Assembly (NCBI GenBank): GCA_963746905.1
Contig: CAVVCY010000003.1
Coordinates: 186,001 to 250,000, forward strand
Origin: JALYNX01 sp963746905
GTDB lineage: Bacteria > Actinomycetota > Acidimicrobiia > Spongiisociales > ZC4RG35
Reading direction: 5' to 3'
Length of the DNA stretch: 64,000 nucleotides
Each line of letters starts with the position of its first letter. The first letter of the stretch is position 1. The position numbers were made by a program, and so were the translations under genes. Shown piece by piece: positions 18,926 through 28,051 of the stretch. Below the pieces are notes generated by a model, which was not told the origin of the DNA, ran no database searches, and saw nothing but the letters and a program-made list of their open reading frames with translations.

Positions 18926-19851
18926 CGGTAGGTCTCGGCCATCCCGTCCTCGAGCGTGGTTGAAGGCTCCCAGTCAAGGACCTCCCTGAGGAGGGTGTTA
19001 TCGGAGTTCCGCCCCCTAACTCCCTGGGGCCCGTCGACATGGCTGAGGCTCAGACCGGATTTGCCGGACAACGAGATCACCATTTCGGCGAGTTCGTTGA
19101 TCGAGACCATCCGGTCAGTGCCGAGATTGATTGGGTCGGAAAACCCCGACAGCATCAATCTGTAAATCCCCTCGACACAGTCTTCTATGTAGCAGAACGA
19201 CCTGGTCTGCTCACCGTCGCCCCATATCTCGACGACGCCGCCCTCGGGAGCCATCGCAACCTTCCGACAGATGGCGGCCGGGGCCTTCTCGCGCCCACCG
19301 TCGTATGTCCCGTACGGGCCGTAGACATTGTGGAAACGGACCACTCGGACATCGATCCCGTAGTCGTTTCTGTAGTACTCGGCGAGCTTCTCCGAGATCA
19401 GCTTCTCCCAGCCGTAAGAGTCCTGAGGCTGGGCTGGGTAGGCATCGTCCTCCTTGAGCGGAGCCACCTGGGCTTCGGTCTGGAGATACTCGGGGTAAAT
19501 GCACGCGGACGAGGAGTAGAGGTACTTGGTCACTCCATTGGCTCGCGCCGCCTCCATCGTGTTCAAGTTGATCAGAGCGTTGTTCCTCAGGATCGTGGCC
19601 TGGTTCTGAGAGATGAATCCCATGCCCCCCATGTCGGCGGCCAGCGCATAGACCTGGTCAACTTCGAACGTCGACCGCAGCGCTGCCTCCGGGTCTCGTA
19701 GGTCGAGCAGCTCAAACTCATCCGCATCAACATCGGTGTACTCAGCCTGTTTGATATCGACACCTCGCACCCAATGGCCCTTTCCCTTGAGAAAGGAAAC
19801 TAGGTGGTGTCCGATAAAGCCACCGGCGCCCGTAACCAGAACTCGTTCCAC
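18892..19851 (-). CDS. NAD-dependent epimerase, GDP-mannose 3,5-epimerase-like
   Basis: An extended short-chain dehydrogenase/reductase. It has VTGAGGFIG near the N-terminus, a YGWEK catalytic Tyr/Lys and the subfamily landmarks of GDP-mannose 3,5-epimerase: ADMGGMGFI, SSACIYPEYLQ, YPAQPQDSYGWEKL, RFHNVYGPYGT and GGREKAPAAICRK. The plant and bacterial enzymes convert GDP-D-mannose to GDP-L-galactose and GDP-L-gulose. I chose the GTG at 19851 because GGGAG precedes it by eight bases; the frame stays open to 19887 with weaker starts. The product would supply an unusual L-hexose to the glycan. Confidence 0.85.
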   Translation of the reverse strand: MERVLVTGAGGFIGHHLVSFLKGKGHWVRGVDIKQAEYTDVDADEFELLDLRDPEAALRSTFEVDQVYALAADMGGMGFISQNQATILRNNALINLNTMEAARANGVTKYLYSSSACIYPEYLQTEAQVAPLKEDDAYPAQPQDSYGWEKLISEKLAEYYRNDYGIDVRVVRFHNVYGPYGTYDGGREKAPAAICRKVAMAPEGGVVEIWGDGEQTRSFCYIEDCVEGIYRLMLSGFSDPINLGTDRMVSINELAEMVISLSGKSGLSLSHVDGPQGVRGRNSDNTLLREVLDWEPSTTLEDGMAETYRWIEKQVAARG

Positions 19852-19887
19852 TTTCGCTCTCCCATAGCCTCTTTCACCCATGTACAC

Positions 19888-20046
19888 GATGGCTCGTCCG
19901 CGTTACCGCGACCACAAGCAGCGGTTGCGAATACGCACATTTCAGCAGAAATTAGCTATCGCTTCGCAATTTTCATATTGCTTCGCCACTGTGGGTGGTG
20001 GTAGCTTCATGGTGCGAATAGGGAGATTCGCAGGGCTATCAACACG
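19888..20046. promoter_or_regulatory. AT-rich divergent promoter region
   Basis: Between the minus-strand epimerase and the plus-strand sugar-transferase operon lies a stretch clearly richer in A and T than its surroundings, especially 19935-19985. It must carry promoters for both directions. No operator could be identified. Confidence 0.45.
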
Positions 20047-20061
20047 GTGGGGGCTGGGTTC

Positions 20062-20742
20062 ATGGACACGCATGGTGGCGGACCACCATCATTCATGGCA
20101 TTCAATGGGGCTACGAGTCCTGAGAAGGGCCCACGTCCCACGGGTCTCTACGTTCGGTTAGTCAAGCCAGCCTTGGACAGAGTGCTCGGGCTCTTCTTCC
20201 TCGTCCTGTTCAGTCCGGTGATCCTCCTCGCCAGCCTCTGCGTCCTGATGACGCTTGGACGACCGGTCTTCTACTCTCAGGAACGGATCGGGCTGGATGG
20301 GACCCCCTTCCGTTTCTACAAGCTGCGAACTATGACTCCCGACCGCCGGGGCGAACAGATCGACCACCACAGTGTCGAAAGACGCTTAACCCACAAGTCG
20401 CCCAATGATCCACGCGTCAATCGGGTTGGAAGAGTCCTCCGGGCGATAAGGATCGACGAACTTCCTCAGTTCTGGAATGTGGTCAAGGGTGACATGAGCC
20501 TCGTTGGACCCCGACCTGAGCTCCCCGAGATCGTGAGTCGCTACGAACCTTGGCAGCACCAACGTCACATGGTCAAGCCGGGGATCACCGGCCCTTGGCA
20601 GATCTCGCCGCGCAACGGCCAACTCATGCACGAATGCACCCAGATCGACCTCGAATACCTGGCTCGGGTCAGCCTCGTGCAGGATCTGGGGATCCTCGCC
20701 CGAACGCCGATGTCGATGCTCGGAAACCGCAAAGGGTTCTAA
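20062..20742 (+). CDS. Sugar transferase (polyprenyl-phosphate phosphoglycosyl transferase)
   Basis: A bacterial sugar transferase of the WcaJ/RfbP/PglC type. It has one N-terminal hydrophobic segment (LDRVLGLFFLVLFSPVILLA), then FYSQERIGLDGTPFRFYKLRTM, the catalytic RIDELPQFWNVVKGDMSLVGPRPE and the C-terminal GITGPWQISPRNG. It starts glycan assembly by moving a sugar 1-phosphate from a UDP donor to undecaprenyl phosphate at the membrane. The ATG at 20062 is preceded by a G-rich stretch; a GTG at 20047 is possible. Its stop overlaps the next start by one base (TAATG), so it leads the wlb-like operon. Confidence 0.9.
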   Translation: MDTHGGGPPSFMAFNGATSPEKGPRPTGLYVRLVKPALDRVLGLFFLVLFSPVILLASLCVLMTLGRPVFYSQERIGLDGTPFRFYKLRTMTPDRRGEQIDHHSVERRLTHKSPNDPRVNRVGRVLRAIRIDELPQFWNVVKGDMSLVGPRPELPEIVSRYEPWQHQRHMVKPGITGPWQISPRNGQLMHECTQIDLEYLARVSLVQDLGILARTPMSMLGNRKGF

Positions 20743-21356
20743 TGCGTGCTTCCCATCGACAGCCGGACTGGTCGACGATCGCCATCACTGCGCAGATAGA
20801 CCCCTCGGTGGATATCGGCAAGCGCACCACGGTATGGGACTTCACTCAGATTCGAGAGAACTCGAAGATCGGTGCAGACACTGTCATCGGTCGCAACGTC
20901 TACGTCGACCACGACGTGGTCATCGGTGCAGCCTGCAAGATCCAGAACAATGCCCTCCTTTACTGGCCCGCCATCATCGGAGACGGGGTGTTCATCGGAC
21001 CAGGTGTAATCCTCACCAACGACCGAAATCCACGGGCGGTGAACGTCGACGGGACACCGAAGGGGCCTGACGACTGGGCCCCGGCTGGTGTCCATGTCGA
21101 ATCAGGAGCGAGTATCGGGGCGGGGGCGGTGGTCCTGGGAGGTGTGCACGTGGGAGGCTGGGCGCTGGTCGGGGCCGGCGCAGTAGTAACCCGGGACGTG
21201 ACGCCCCAAGCACTCGTCACGGGCAGTCCGGCATTCCGGATTGGATGGGTCGGGAAGAGCGGACACCGCCTTGCCGAAGATGGTGACCAGCTCATAGACC
21301 CGGTGGATGGCACGAGATATCGACCTGACGGCGAGGTCCTGGCGGTGGTGGGATGA
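20742..21356 (+). CDS. wlbB: Hexapeptide-repeat acetyltransferase, WlbB/WbpD-like
   Basis: A left-handed beta-helix acyltransferase of 204 residues with repeated [I/V]G-x4 hexapeptides (DIGKRTTVW, KIGADTVIGRNVYVDHDVVIG, GASIGAGAVVLGGVHVG). The features N-DRNPRAVN and WAPAGVHVESGASIG match the acetyltransferase that acetylates the 3-amino group of UDP-GlcNAc3NA. The reaction yields UDP-2,3-diacetamido-2,3-dideoxy-D-glucuronate from acetyl-CoA. It is followed, with GTGA/ATGA overlaps, by the aminotransferase and oxidoreductase of the same pathway. The symbol follows the pathway order and similarity, not an experiment. Confidence 0.85.
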   Translation: MRASHRQPDWSTIAITAQIDPSVDIGKRTTVWDFTQIRENSKIGADTVIGRNVYVDHDVVIGAACKIQNNALLYWPAIIGDGVFIGPGVILTNDRNPRAVNVDGTPKGPDDWAPAGVHVESGASIGAGAVVLGGVHVGGWALVGAGAVVTRDVTPQALVTGSPAFRIGWVGKSGHRLAEDGDQLIDPVDGTRYRPDGEVLAVVG

Positions 21357-22423
21357 TCGAGCACTCACACCCTGTCCTCGGTGAGAAGGAAGTAGCTGCA
21401 GCCGAGAGGGTGCTGAGGAGCGGACAGCTTGCGCAGGGCGCCGAGGTCGCAGCCTTCGAAGACGAGTTCTCCAACGCCGTCGGATCCAAGCACGCCATTG
21501 CGGTGGCCAATGGGACGGTGGCGATCGAGATCGGGCTTCAAGCCTTGGGTATCGGTCCTGGCGACGAGGTTGTCGTTCCCTCCTTTACCTTCATCGCCAC
21601 GGCGAATGCGGTGAGAAGGGTCGGCGCCGTTCCTGTCTTTGCTGACATCGAACCTAAGACATATTGCATCAGCGCGGCCACCGTCGAGCCCCGACTCGGA
21701 AGTCGCACCAGGGCGGTCATTGCAGTTCACCTCTTCGGGCACCCGGCCGAAATGGATGCGCTGGCAATGCTTTGCGACGAGACAGGCCTGCATCTCCTGG
21801 AAGACGCCGCACAGGGCATCGGAGCGACCTGGCGGGAAAGGAGCGTTGGCACGTTTGGCACATTCGCCACCTTCTCCCTCTACGCCACCAAGAACGTGAC
21901 CACAGGTGAAGGCGGCATGATCACCACTTCCGACGATGGGGTCGCTGATGTCGCCCGGTCGCTCAGGGCGCATGAGAGCAGGACGGTCGCCAAGAGGCTC
22001 CAGGTCGCTTCGAATGCCCGGATGACAGACATTGAGGCAGCCATCGGGCGGGTGCAGCTCTCCCGGATCAATGAGCTCCAACAACGCCGCCACCAACTGG
22101 CCGACAGCTATGAGCAGCGATTGGATAGTCGGATCGAAACTCCCTACGTGGCGCCCGAGGCCATACACGGGTACCACCAATACACCGTCCGAACCTCGCA
22201 GCGCAGAGACATCACAGGGTCGCTCGAAGACCAACAAGTGGGCTATGGGATCTACTACCCGATTCCGATTCACCTCACCGAGACCTACCGCGACCCGCCA
22301 GTCAACCTGCCCGACACTGAAGCCGCTGCCAACGAGGTGATGTCACTGCCAATACGACCAGACCTCACCGACGCCGAACAGGAGGCCGTCATCGCCGCGG
22401 TAAACGGAGCGTTGGAACCATGA
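21353..22423 (+). CDS. wlbC: PLP-dependent DegT/DnrJ/EryC1 aminotransferase, WlbC/WbpE-like
   Basis: A 356-residue sugar aminotransferase. The PLP-binding lysine is in SLYATKNVTTGEGG, with the upstream ANGTVAIEIGLQALGIGPGDEVVVPSFTF and LLEDAAQGIGA elements typical of the family. In the UDP-ManNAc3NAcA pathway this enzyme transfers an amino group from glutamate to the 3-keto sugar made by WlbA. It overlaps the upstream acetyltransferase by four bases and the downstream oxidoreductase by four bases. That tight order supports the specific assignment over a generic 4-aminotransferase. Confidence 0.87.
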   Translation: MIEHSHPVLGEKEVAAAERVLRSGQLAQGAEVAAFEDEFSNAVGSKHAIAVANGTVAIEIGLQALGIGPGDEVVVPSFTFIATANAVRRVGAVPVFADIEPKTYCISAATVEPRLGSRTRAVIAVHLFGHPAEMDALAMLCDETGLHLLEDAAQGIGATWRERSVGTFGTFATFSLYATKNVTTGEGGMITTSDDGVADVARSLRAHESRTVAKRLQVASNARMTDIEAAIGRVQLSRINELQQRRHQLADSYEQRLDSRIETPYVAPEAIHGYHQYTVRTSQRRDITGSLEDQQVGYGIYYPIPIHLTETYRDPPVNLPDTEAAANEVMSLPIRPDLTDAEQEAVIAAVNGALEP

Positions 22424-23394
22424 TCAAAGAGCTACGGGTCGGAATTGTCGGTCTGGGGCACATGGGCCGGCACCACGCCAGAGTCTTGACCCGTCTCGAT
22501 GGAATCCGCTTCATTGGTGGCGCCGACCCGGCAGGCGACGTGCATAAGGCCCTCGCAGGACATCCGCTTTTCCCCTCCCTCGACGACCTCATCGAAGCAG
22601 GGCCGGACGCCGTGGTGCTGGTAACGCCGGCAGCCGAGCACGAAAAGGGTGCGATCCGCTTGGCCGAGGCCGGAATACACGCTCTCATCGAGAAGCCAAT
22701 CGCAAACGATCTAGAAGCAGCGCTCGCAATACGCGATGTCTTCGCCGACCGCGGGCTGATAGGCGCGGTCGGCCACATCGAGCGGTTCAACCCAGCACTC
22801 CAGGACATGAAGCGACGGCTTGAAGGGCGGTGCCTGGGCAAGATCTTTTCGATATCGACGAAACGGGCCGGCCCGTTTCCTTTGAGGGTTTACGAGACAG
22901 GCGTGGTGCGTGACTTGGCCATCCACGACATCGACATTGTTCATTGGCTCATAGGGCGGTTCGCCAGTCTCGATGCTCAGATCGGCCGTCAGATCGGAAC
23001 CGAGCGTGAGGACTTGGTAGAGGCGATCGGAAGACTGGAGGACAACACCATCGTCTCGATGTCGGTCAACTGGTTGACACCCTCTAAGCAGAGGACGGTC
23101 ACGGTGCTCGGTGAGAAGGGTGCCCTTGTGGCCGACCTCCTCACATCCGACCTGACCTACTACTCCAACGCCGCGATCCCGATCGAGTGGGACGAGATGG
23201 CGCGTCTCAAGGGTGTCTCGGAAGGGGACATGACTCGCTATGCCTTCCCCAAGCCGGAGCCGCTCCAGCTCGAGCACGAAGGATTCAGGGACGCAATCCT
23301 CGAGGTGCCCGAGGCGCAAATCGTCTCTCTCGAAGAGGGTATCGAGGTCATGGAGATCGCCGAGGCGATGCTCAGCGGTCGATTGAGCCGGTGA
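22420..23394 (+). CDS. wlbA: Gfo/Idh/MocA oxidoreductase, WlbA/WbpB-like
   Basis: The N-terminal Rossmann domain has VGIVGLGHMGRHHARVL, and the EKPIA motif of this family carries the catalytic lysine. The later VVRDLAIHDIDIVHWLIG supplies the expected histidine. The protein has 324 residues, a normal length. In the WlbA role it oxidises the 3-hydroxyl of UDP-GlcNAc uronic acid with NAD+, preparing the substrate for WlbC. It overlaps the aminotransferase stop by four bases and precedes the 2-epimerase by two bases. Confidence 0.87.
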   Translation: MIKELRVGIVGLGHMGRHHARVLTRLDGIRFIGGADPAGDVHKALAGHPLFPSLDDLIEAGPDAVVLVTPAAEHEKGAIRLAEAGIHALIEKPIANDLEAALAIRDVFADRGLIGAVGHIERFNPALQDMKRRLEGRCLGKIFSISTKRAGPFPLRVYETGVVRDLAIHDIDIVHWLIGRFASLDAQIGRQIGTEREDLVEAIGRLEDNTIVSMSVNWLTPSKQRTVTVLGEKGALVADLLTSDLTYYSNAAIPIEWDEMARLKGVSEGDMTRYAFPKPEPLQLEHEGFRDAILEVPEAQIVSLEEGIEVMEIAEAMLSGRLSR

Positions 23395-23396
23395 CC

Positions 23397-24512
23397 ATGC
23401 GACTAGTCACCGTGGTTGGGGCTCGTCCGGAGTTCGTCCAGGTCGGGACCATAGCCCGCGCCATCGAGGCTAACTACGCCCCGAGCGGGGCGATCGAGCA
23501 TCTTCTGGTCCATACTGGGCAGCACTACGACCGGGGTCTGTCGCAGAGCTTCTTTGACCAGCTCGGGCTCCCTCAGCCGGCTCATCAGCTAGGCGTCGGG
23601 TCGGGCTCTCACGGAGGACAGACTGGGAAGATGCTGAGTCGGCTCGATCCCCTCCTCCAGGAGCTGGCGCCAGACGTTGTGATGGTATTCGGGGACACCA
23701 ACAGCACCCTCGCCGGAGCCCTGGTCGCAGCAAAATTCCACATCACGTTGGCTCATGTCGAGTCGGGTCTACGTTCTTTCAATCTGGCCATGCCCGAAGA
23801 AGTCAACCGCCGCGTGGCCGACCACGTGGCCAACATCCTGTTCTGCCCCTCCGAAACAGCGGTGACCAACCTCGCAGCTGAAGGCGTCACCAAGGGTGTC
23901 CACCTCACTGGTGACGTTATGTACGAGGCGATGCTCTACACACTCTCCCTTGTCCCCGCCGAGTCCGACATTCTGACCCGTCTCGCCGTGACCCCTGGTC
24001 AGTATGTCTTCGCAACTACACATCGCTCTGAGAACACCGACGACCCTGAGCGATTGAGCCAAATCCTCCTCGGTATCTCCGACGTGGCCCAGCAGGGAAC
24101 CGAGGTCATCTTCCCTGTGCACCCGAGGACTCGCTCCCGGATGGAGCCCCTACTTCTCCACGCCGGCGTTCGGCTGATCGAACCCCTGGCGCACCTCGAG
24201 ACATTGACCCTGGTGAGGAACGCTTCATTGGTGATGACCGACTCTGGTGGACTCCAAAAGGAGGCCTACTGGCTCAATACTCCCTGTTTGACAATGCGCG
24301 ACGAGACCGAATGGGTCGAGACCGTCGACATGGGATGGAACCTGCTCACCGGAGCGGACCGGTCTCGGATCCTCCAGGGAGCCTCGAGCATGATGTCCGG
24401 TTCGCTACCGGAACGCCAACCGCTATATGGCGAAGGAACCGGAGTGTCGTCAGCGATCCTCGATCGCCTGGTCGCCGACCAGGGAATCCTGGCCGACGCC
24501 CAAGCATCATGA
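23397..24512 (+). CDS. wlbD: UDP-N-acetylglucosamine 2-epimerase family, WlbD/WbpI-like
   Basis: A 371-residue member of the WecB/WbpI family. It begins VTVVGARPEFVQVG, closer to the GARPQFIKA start of WbpI/WlbD than to the GTRPEAIK start of WecB. Later features are FGDTNSTLAGALVA, HVESGLRSFN, EEVNRR-ADH, HRSENTD and TDSGGLQKEAYW. In the pathway it inverts C2 to give UDP-ManNAc3NAcA. The ATG at 23397 lies two bases after the previous stop. If the donor is instead a simpler uronic acid, the enzyme could still be a WecB variant. Confidence 0.85.
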   Translation: MRLVTVVGARPEFVQVGTIARAIEANYAPSGAIEHLLVHTGQHYDRGLSQSFFDQLGLPQPAHQLGVGSGSHGGQTGKMLSRLDPLLQELAPDVVMVFGDTNSTLAGALVAAKFHITLAHVESGLRSFNLAMPEEVNRRVADHVANILFCPSETAVTNLAAEGVTKGVHLTGDVMYEAMLYTLSLVPAESDILTRLAVTPGQYVFATTHRSENTDDPERLSQILLGISDVAQQGTEVIFPVHPRTRSRMEPLLLHAGVRLIEPLAHLETLTLVRNASLVMTDSGGLQKEAYWLNTPCLTMRDETEWVETVDMGWNLLTGADRSRILQGASSMMSGSLPERQPLYGEGTGVSSAILDRLVADQGILADAQAS

Positions 24513-25873
24513 GCTCTCAACGTTGGGGGGTTGTCGGTGGCGGCATGCTGGGCATGACGCTGGCGCTCTGGCTCCGTGACCATGGCCATGAGGTCACCAT
24601 CATCGAGGCAGCCGACAACCTCGGCGGGCTGGCCTCGGCGTGGCAGATCGGCGACCTGACCTGGGATAGGCACTACCACGTCATCCTCAACAGCGACCTC
24701 CACCTCCTGGCTCTACTCGATCGCCTGGGGCTCACCGATGACCTGCGTTGGGTCGAGACCCGGACCGGAGTCCTGGCCGGCGGCCAGCTCTATTCGGTCT
24801 CCAATGCCATCGAATACCTCAGATTCCCCCCGCTACGTATGACTGACAAGATGAGAATGGCGTGGACGATTCTTTACGGTTCCCGGGTCAAGGACTGGAG
24901 GAGCCTTGAACGAATCCCGGTCGAGGTATGGCTGCGCAGGCATTCAGGCGACCGGGCGTTCGAGAACTTCTGGCTGCCCCTCCTTCGCTCCAAGCTCGGA
25001 GACAACTACGAGAGGACTTCTGCTGCCTTCATCTGGACGACTATCCAACGCCTCTATGCGGCTCGTCGTAGCGGGCTCAAGAAGGAGATGTTCGGCTACG
25101 TCACAGGAGGCTACGACCGGATCATTGATCGTTTCACGGGCGAGCTGAGCGGGCGAGGAGTCGAGCAAATGCTCGGGACCAGGGTCTCGGCGATCAGAGC
25201 TACGGAGACAGGGATCGCGGTTGAGGTCGGCGACGGAGTCTTGGACTTCGATCGGGTTGTGGTCACTGCCGCCTCCCCCCTGGCTGCTCGGCTCATCGTG
25301 GGACTAGAGACTTCGGAGGAAGAAGCGATGAACGGGGTCGAGTACCAGGGCATTGTCTGCGCCTCGATGCTCACCGACCGGGGGCTGGGTGGCTTCTACG
25401 TCACAAACATCACCGACGAAGCGCCCTTCACCGGTGTCATCGAAATGTCGGCACTAGTCGACCGCGCCGAGTTCGGGGGCCTCCACCTCACCTATCTCCC
25501 CAGTTACACCACTCCCGAGGACGAAATCCTCACGCTCTCCGACGAACAGGTTCAGAAACGGTTCGTTCAAGCCCTGCGCAACATGTATCCCGGCTTCGAG
25601 GAAGCCAACGTCAAGGCATTCCGGGTCTCGCGGGTCCCACATGTCTTTCCTATCCCGACCATCGGCTACTCAGGCCGCGTCCCCCCGATGCAAACGTCGG
25701 TGCCTGGCGTCTACCTGGTGAGTTCGGCGCAGATTCTCAACGGCACGCTCAATGTGAACGAAACCCTGCAACTAGCAGCGAGAGCTTTGCCGGTTCTGAC
25801 CGGTGACGTCACCTACGACCGGACGCTCCTCGAAGCAGAGGTCCGGCCGATCCTCCTTCAGGCATCGCCGTGA
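24509..25873 (+). CDS. NAD(P)/FAD-dependent amine-oxidase-like oxidoreductase
   Basis: A 454-residue flavoprotein with an N-terminal FAD loop (VVGGGMLGMTLALWL), the GGLASAWQ element and a C-terminal VYLVSSAQILNGTLNVNE FAD contact. It resembles the protoporphyrinogen-oxidase/UDP-galactopyranose-mutase-like proteins found in glycan and lipid loci. Substrate unknown. It overlaps wlbD by ATGA and the deacetylase gene by GTGA, so it belongs to the same operon and may modify the same sugar or the carrier lipid. Confidence 0.78.
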   Translation: MSSQRWGVVGGGMLGMTLALWLRDHGHEVTIIEAADNLGGLASAWQIGDLTWDRHYHVILNSDLHLLALLDRLGLTDDLRWVETRTGVLAGGQLYSVSNAIEYLRFPPLRMTDKMRMAWTILYGSRVKDWRSLERIPVEVWLRRHSGDRAFENFWLPLLRSKLGDNYERTSAAFIWTTIQRLYAARRSGLKKEMFGYVTGGYDRIIDRFTGELSGRGVEQMLGTRVSAIRATETGIAVEVGDGVLDFDRVVVTAASPLAARLIVGLETSEEEAMNGVEYQGIVCASMLTDRGLGGFYVTNITDEAPFTGVIEMSALVDRAEFGGLHLTYLPSYTTPEDEILTLSDEQVQKRFVQALRNMYPGFEEANVKAFRVSRVPHVFPIPTIGYSGRVPPMQTSVPGVYLVSSAQILNGTLNVNETLQLAARALPVLTGDVTYDRTLLEAEVRPILLQASP

Positions 25874-26832
25874 GCCGCCCTATCGCACCGATTTCATTGG
25901 ACCTCGACGACAAGTGGTCGTACCTGATGACCCACGGCGACCCATCTTGGACGAGCTATCCAAGCTACCTCCCAAAACTAGTCCCACGAGTGCTCGACTT
26001 CCTCAAGGAGCGCAACCTCAAGATCACCTTTTTCATCGTGGGGCGAGACGCGACGGTCGAGGCGCACCGTGACCTTCTAGCTGAGGTCGTGAGGCAGGGT
26101 CACCGCGTAGCCAACCACAGCTTTGACCACAAACCATGGCTCCATCGTTTCAATGACATCGAAATCGCTGACGAGCTCAAGCGCTCCGAAACTGCGATCG
26201 AGGAGGCGACCGGGGTTCTTCCCAGGGGGTTCCGTGGTCCGGGATTCTCGTTCACAGACGAAGTGCTCCGCCAGCTCTCCAGTCGGAGCTACTTGTATGA
26301 CGCGACCACCTTCCCCAATATTCTCAATCCGCTGAGCCGCGCCTACTACTTCAGGACTACGAACCTGAGCAGGGAGGAGCGGGAGGAGCGAGCGGAGTTG
26401 TTTGGGACACTGCGGGCCGCCTTCCGCCCCAACAAGCCCTTCACCTGGAAGATGGAATCTGGGGCCGAGTTGACCGAGGTCCCGGTCACCACCTTTCCAG
26501 GACTCCGAACACCGATCCATCTGAGTTACCTCGCCTACCTCGGGGCAAAAGCGTTACCGGTGGCCTCGGCCTACTTCCGCACCGCCCTGACGCTGTGCAG
26601 GTTGGCTGGCAACCCCCCGTCGATGCTTCTACATCCCCTCGACTTCCTAGGCTCCGACGACGACAAGGACCTCGGGTTCTTTCCGGGAATGAACCAGGTC
26701 AGCGGCAGGAAGCTGGAGTTAGCCCATCATTTCATCGACCAGCTCCAGAACGCTTTCACCCTCGGCCCTATTGAGGACTATGTAACAGGGCTTCATACCA
26801 TCAGGGGGCGGGTGCGGGACTACTCGGCCTGA
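25870..26832 (+). CDS. Polysaccharide deacetylase (NodB homology domain)
   Basis: The metal-binding set of carbohydrate esterase family 4 is visible: SLDLDDKW carries the aspartates, and the HSFDHKP element carries the two histidines. FRGPGFS matches motif 3. There is no signal peptide, so it may act on cytoplasmic, lipid-linked sugars. It uses a GTG start overlapping the preceding stop by four bases, and its 3' end overlaps the convergent GT2 gene by 13 bases. It probably removes an N-acetyl group from a glycan intermediate. Confidence 0.85.
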   Translation: MSRPIAPISLDLDDKWSYLMTHGDPSWTSYPSYLPKLVPRVLDFLKERNLKITFFIVGRDATVEAHRDLLAEVVRQGHRVANHSFDHKPWLHRFNDIEIADELKRSETAIEEATGVLPRGFRGPGFSFTDEVLRQLSSRSYLYDATTFPNILNPLSRAYYFRTTNLSREEREERAELFGTLRAAFRPNKPFTWKMESGAELTEVPVTTFPGLRTPIHLSYLAYLGAKALPVASAYFRTALTLCRLAGNPPSMLLHPLDFLGSDDDKDLGFFPGMNQVSGRKLELAHHFIDQLQNAFTLGPIEDYVTGLHTIRGRVRDYSA

Positions 26833-27923
26833 CGCGAATTCGCGGGATCGAACGACGCCACCGGCTTTTCAGTCTGGTCTCGTAACGGCTCCCTTTGGGG
26901 ACCAAGTCCGAGCTCCTCACGGTAGACGGTGGTCCCGAGATGGAACATCTCGTCGAAGTACCTCTTGTTCTGGGCGGAGAGAATCCCGAGACTGACCAGC
27001 TGGATCCCCACTATCAAGCTGATTCCACCGACGACGAACCCGTGAGGCGAAAGCCGGAAGGCCGCCAGCACAGCGTCGGAGAACTCATCGATTTCGGGAG
27101 TCGCCCAGAACCGGAGAGTGTGATAGGTGATCCACCCCAGCGAGATCAGAGACAAGGCCAGGATGATCATCCCCGGGATGACGAAGTACATGAAAGGTCG
27201 GAAGAGGAAACTGGAGAAGGCTTGGGAGGCGACCGCCCTCCGCACTCTGATGCTTGAGCGCCTTCTGTCTCCTACCGCCTGTTGACGACTCCAGTCGAGA
27301 TGGGCCGGCACCTCCACGATCAGGGCCCTGAGCAACTGAGCCTTGTAGATGATCTCGGTGTTGATCTCGAAGTCCCAGGCCTTCAAGTCGAGGCTCTGCA
27401 GAAACCGGCGGTCATAGGCGCGCACCATCCCGGTCACTGTGGTCAGACTTCCCTTGGCGGTGATCGCCAGCAGGCGGTTGGCGGCCCTGCTCAGGAACTC
27501 GCGGCTTCGTGGCACCGCACTGACCCGACCTCCCTTGATGTATGGCGAAGCGATTACGATTTTGGCCCGGGTCTCCACAATGGTGTCGGCGAGAAGTTCT
27601 ATGTGCTCTGGCCCATAGCTGAGATCGGAGTCGAGGGTTATCACGTAGTCGCCCTTTGCCCGGTTAAAAGCGAAGCGAAGGGCTTGGCCGAGGTTGAAGT
27701 TGGTGACATGCCGAAGCAGACGAACACGTGCCTCAGATGCAGAGAAGGCCTCCACGATCGAGGCGGTCGCGTCTCGAGAACCGTCGTCGACGACCAGCAC
27801 TTCCCATTCGAAACGCGACTCAATCGACTCGAGATGCTCGCTAACCAGCTTCAAGGTCTCGGCGATCAACGCCTCCTCGTTGTAGGCAGGCAGAACTACC
27901 GAGATCATTGGGCGATCACTCAT
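26820..27923 (-). CDS. Glycosyltransferase family 2 with C-terminal membrane helices
   Basis: A 367-residue GT2 enzyme. It has VVLPAYNEEALIAETL, VVDDGSRDAT (first acidic motif) and TLDSDLSYGPEHI (DxD). Two membrane helices follow in the C-terminal third (about 240-265 and 298-320). This arrangement matches polyprenyl-phosphate sugar synthases such as dolichyl-phosphate mannose synthase. Its product could feed the GT-C enzyme at 16466. It is convergent with the deacetylase gene. Confidence 0.85.
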   Translation of the reverse strand: MSDRPMISVVLPAYNEEALIAETLKLVSEHLESIESRFEWEVLVVDDGSRDATASIVEAFSASEARVRLLRHVTNFNLGQALRFAFNRAKGDYVITLDSDLSYGPEHIELLADTIVETRAKIVIASPYIKGGRVSAVPRSREFLSRAANRLLAITAKGSLTTVTGMVRAYDRRFLQSLDLKAWDFEINTEIIYKAQLLRALIVEVPAHLDWSRQQAVGDRRRSSIRVRRAVASQAFSSFLFRPFMYFVIPGMIILALSLISLGWITYHTLRFWATPEIDEFSDAVLAAFRLSPHGFVVGGISLIVGIQLVSLGILSAQNKRYFDEMFHLGTTVYREELGLGPQREPLRDQTEKPVASFDPANSRQAE

Positions 27924-28051
27924 CGCGTAGATTCCCCTCCACGGACACCCTGATTTCCCCTAATTCTATTCGCTTGTTCTTCCGGCCCCAAGGGGCTGAG
28001 CAGAAATTGGCGAAATCTCACACGGCATGCCCTGGTGATGCCAGTCCGTGG

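Noticed and set aside
21365..22273. A 302-codon minus-strand open frame
   Set aside because: Shadow of the aminotransferase gene, whose PLP motif and coupled neighbours are on the plus strand.
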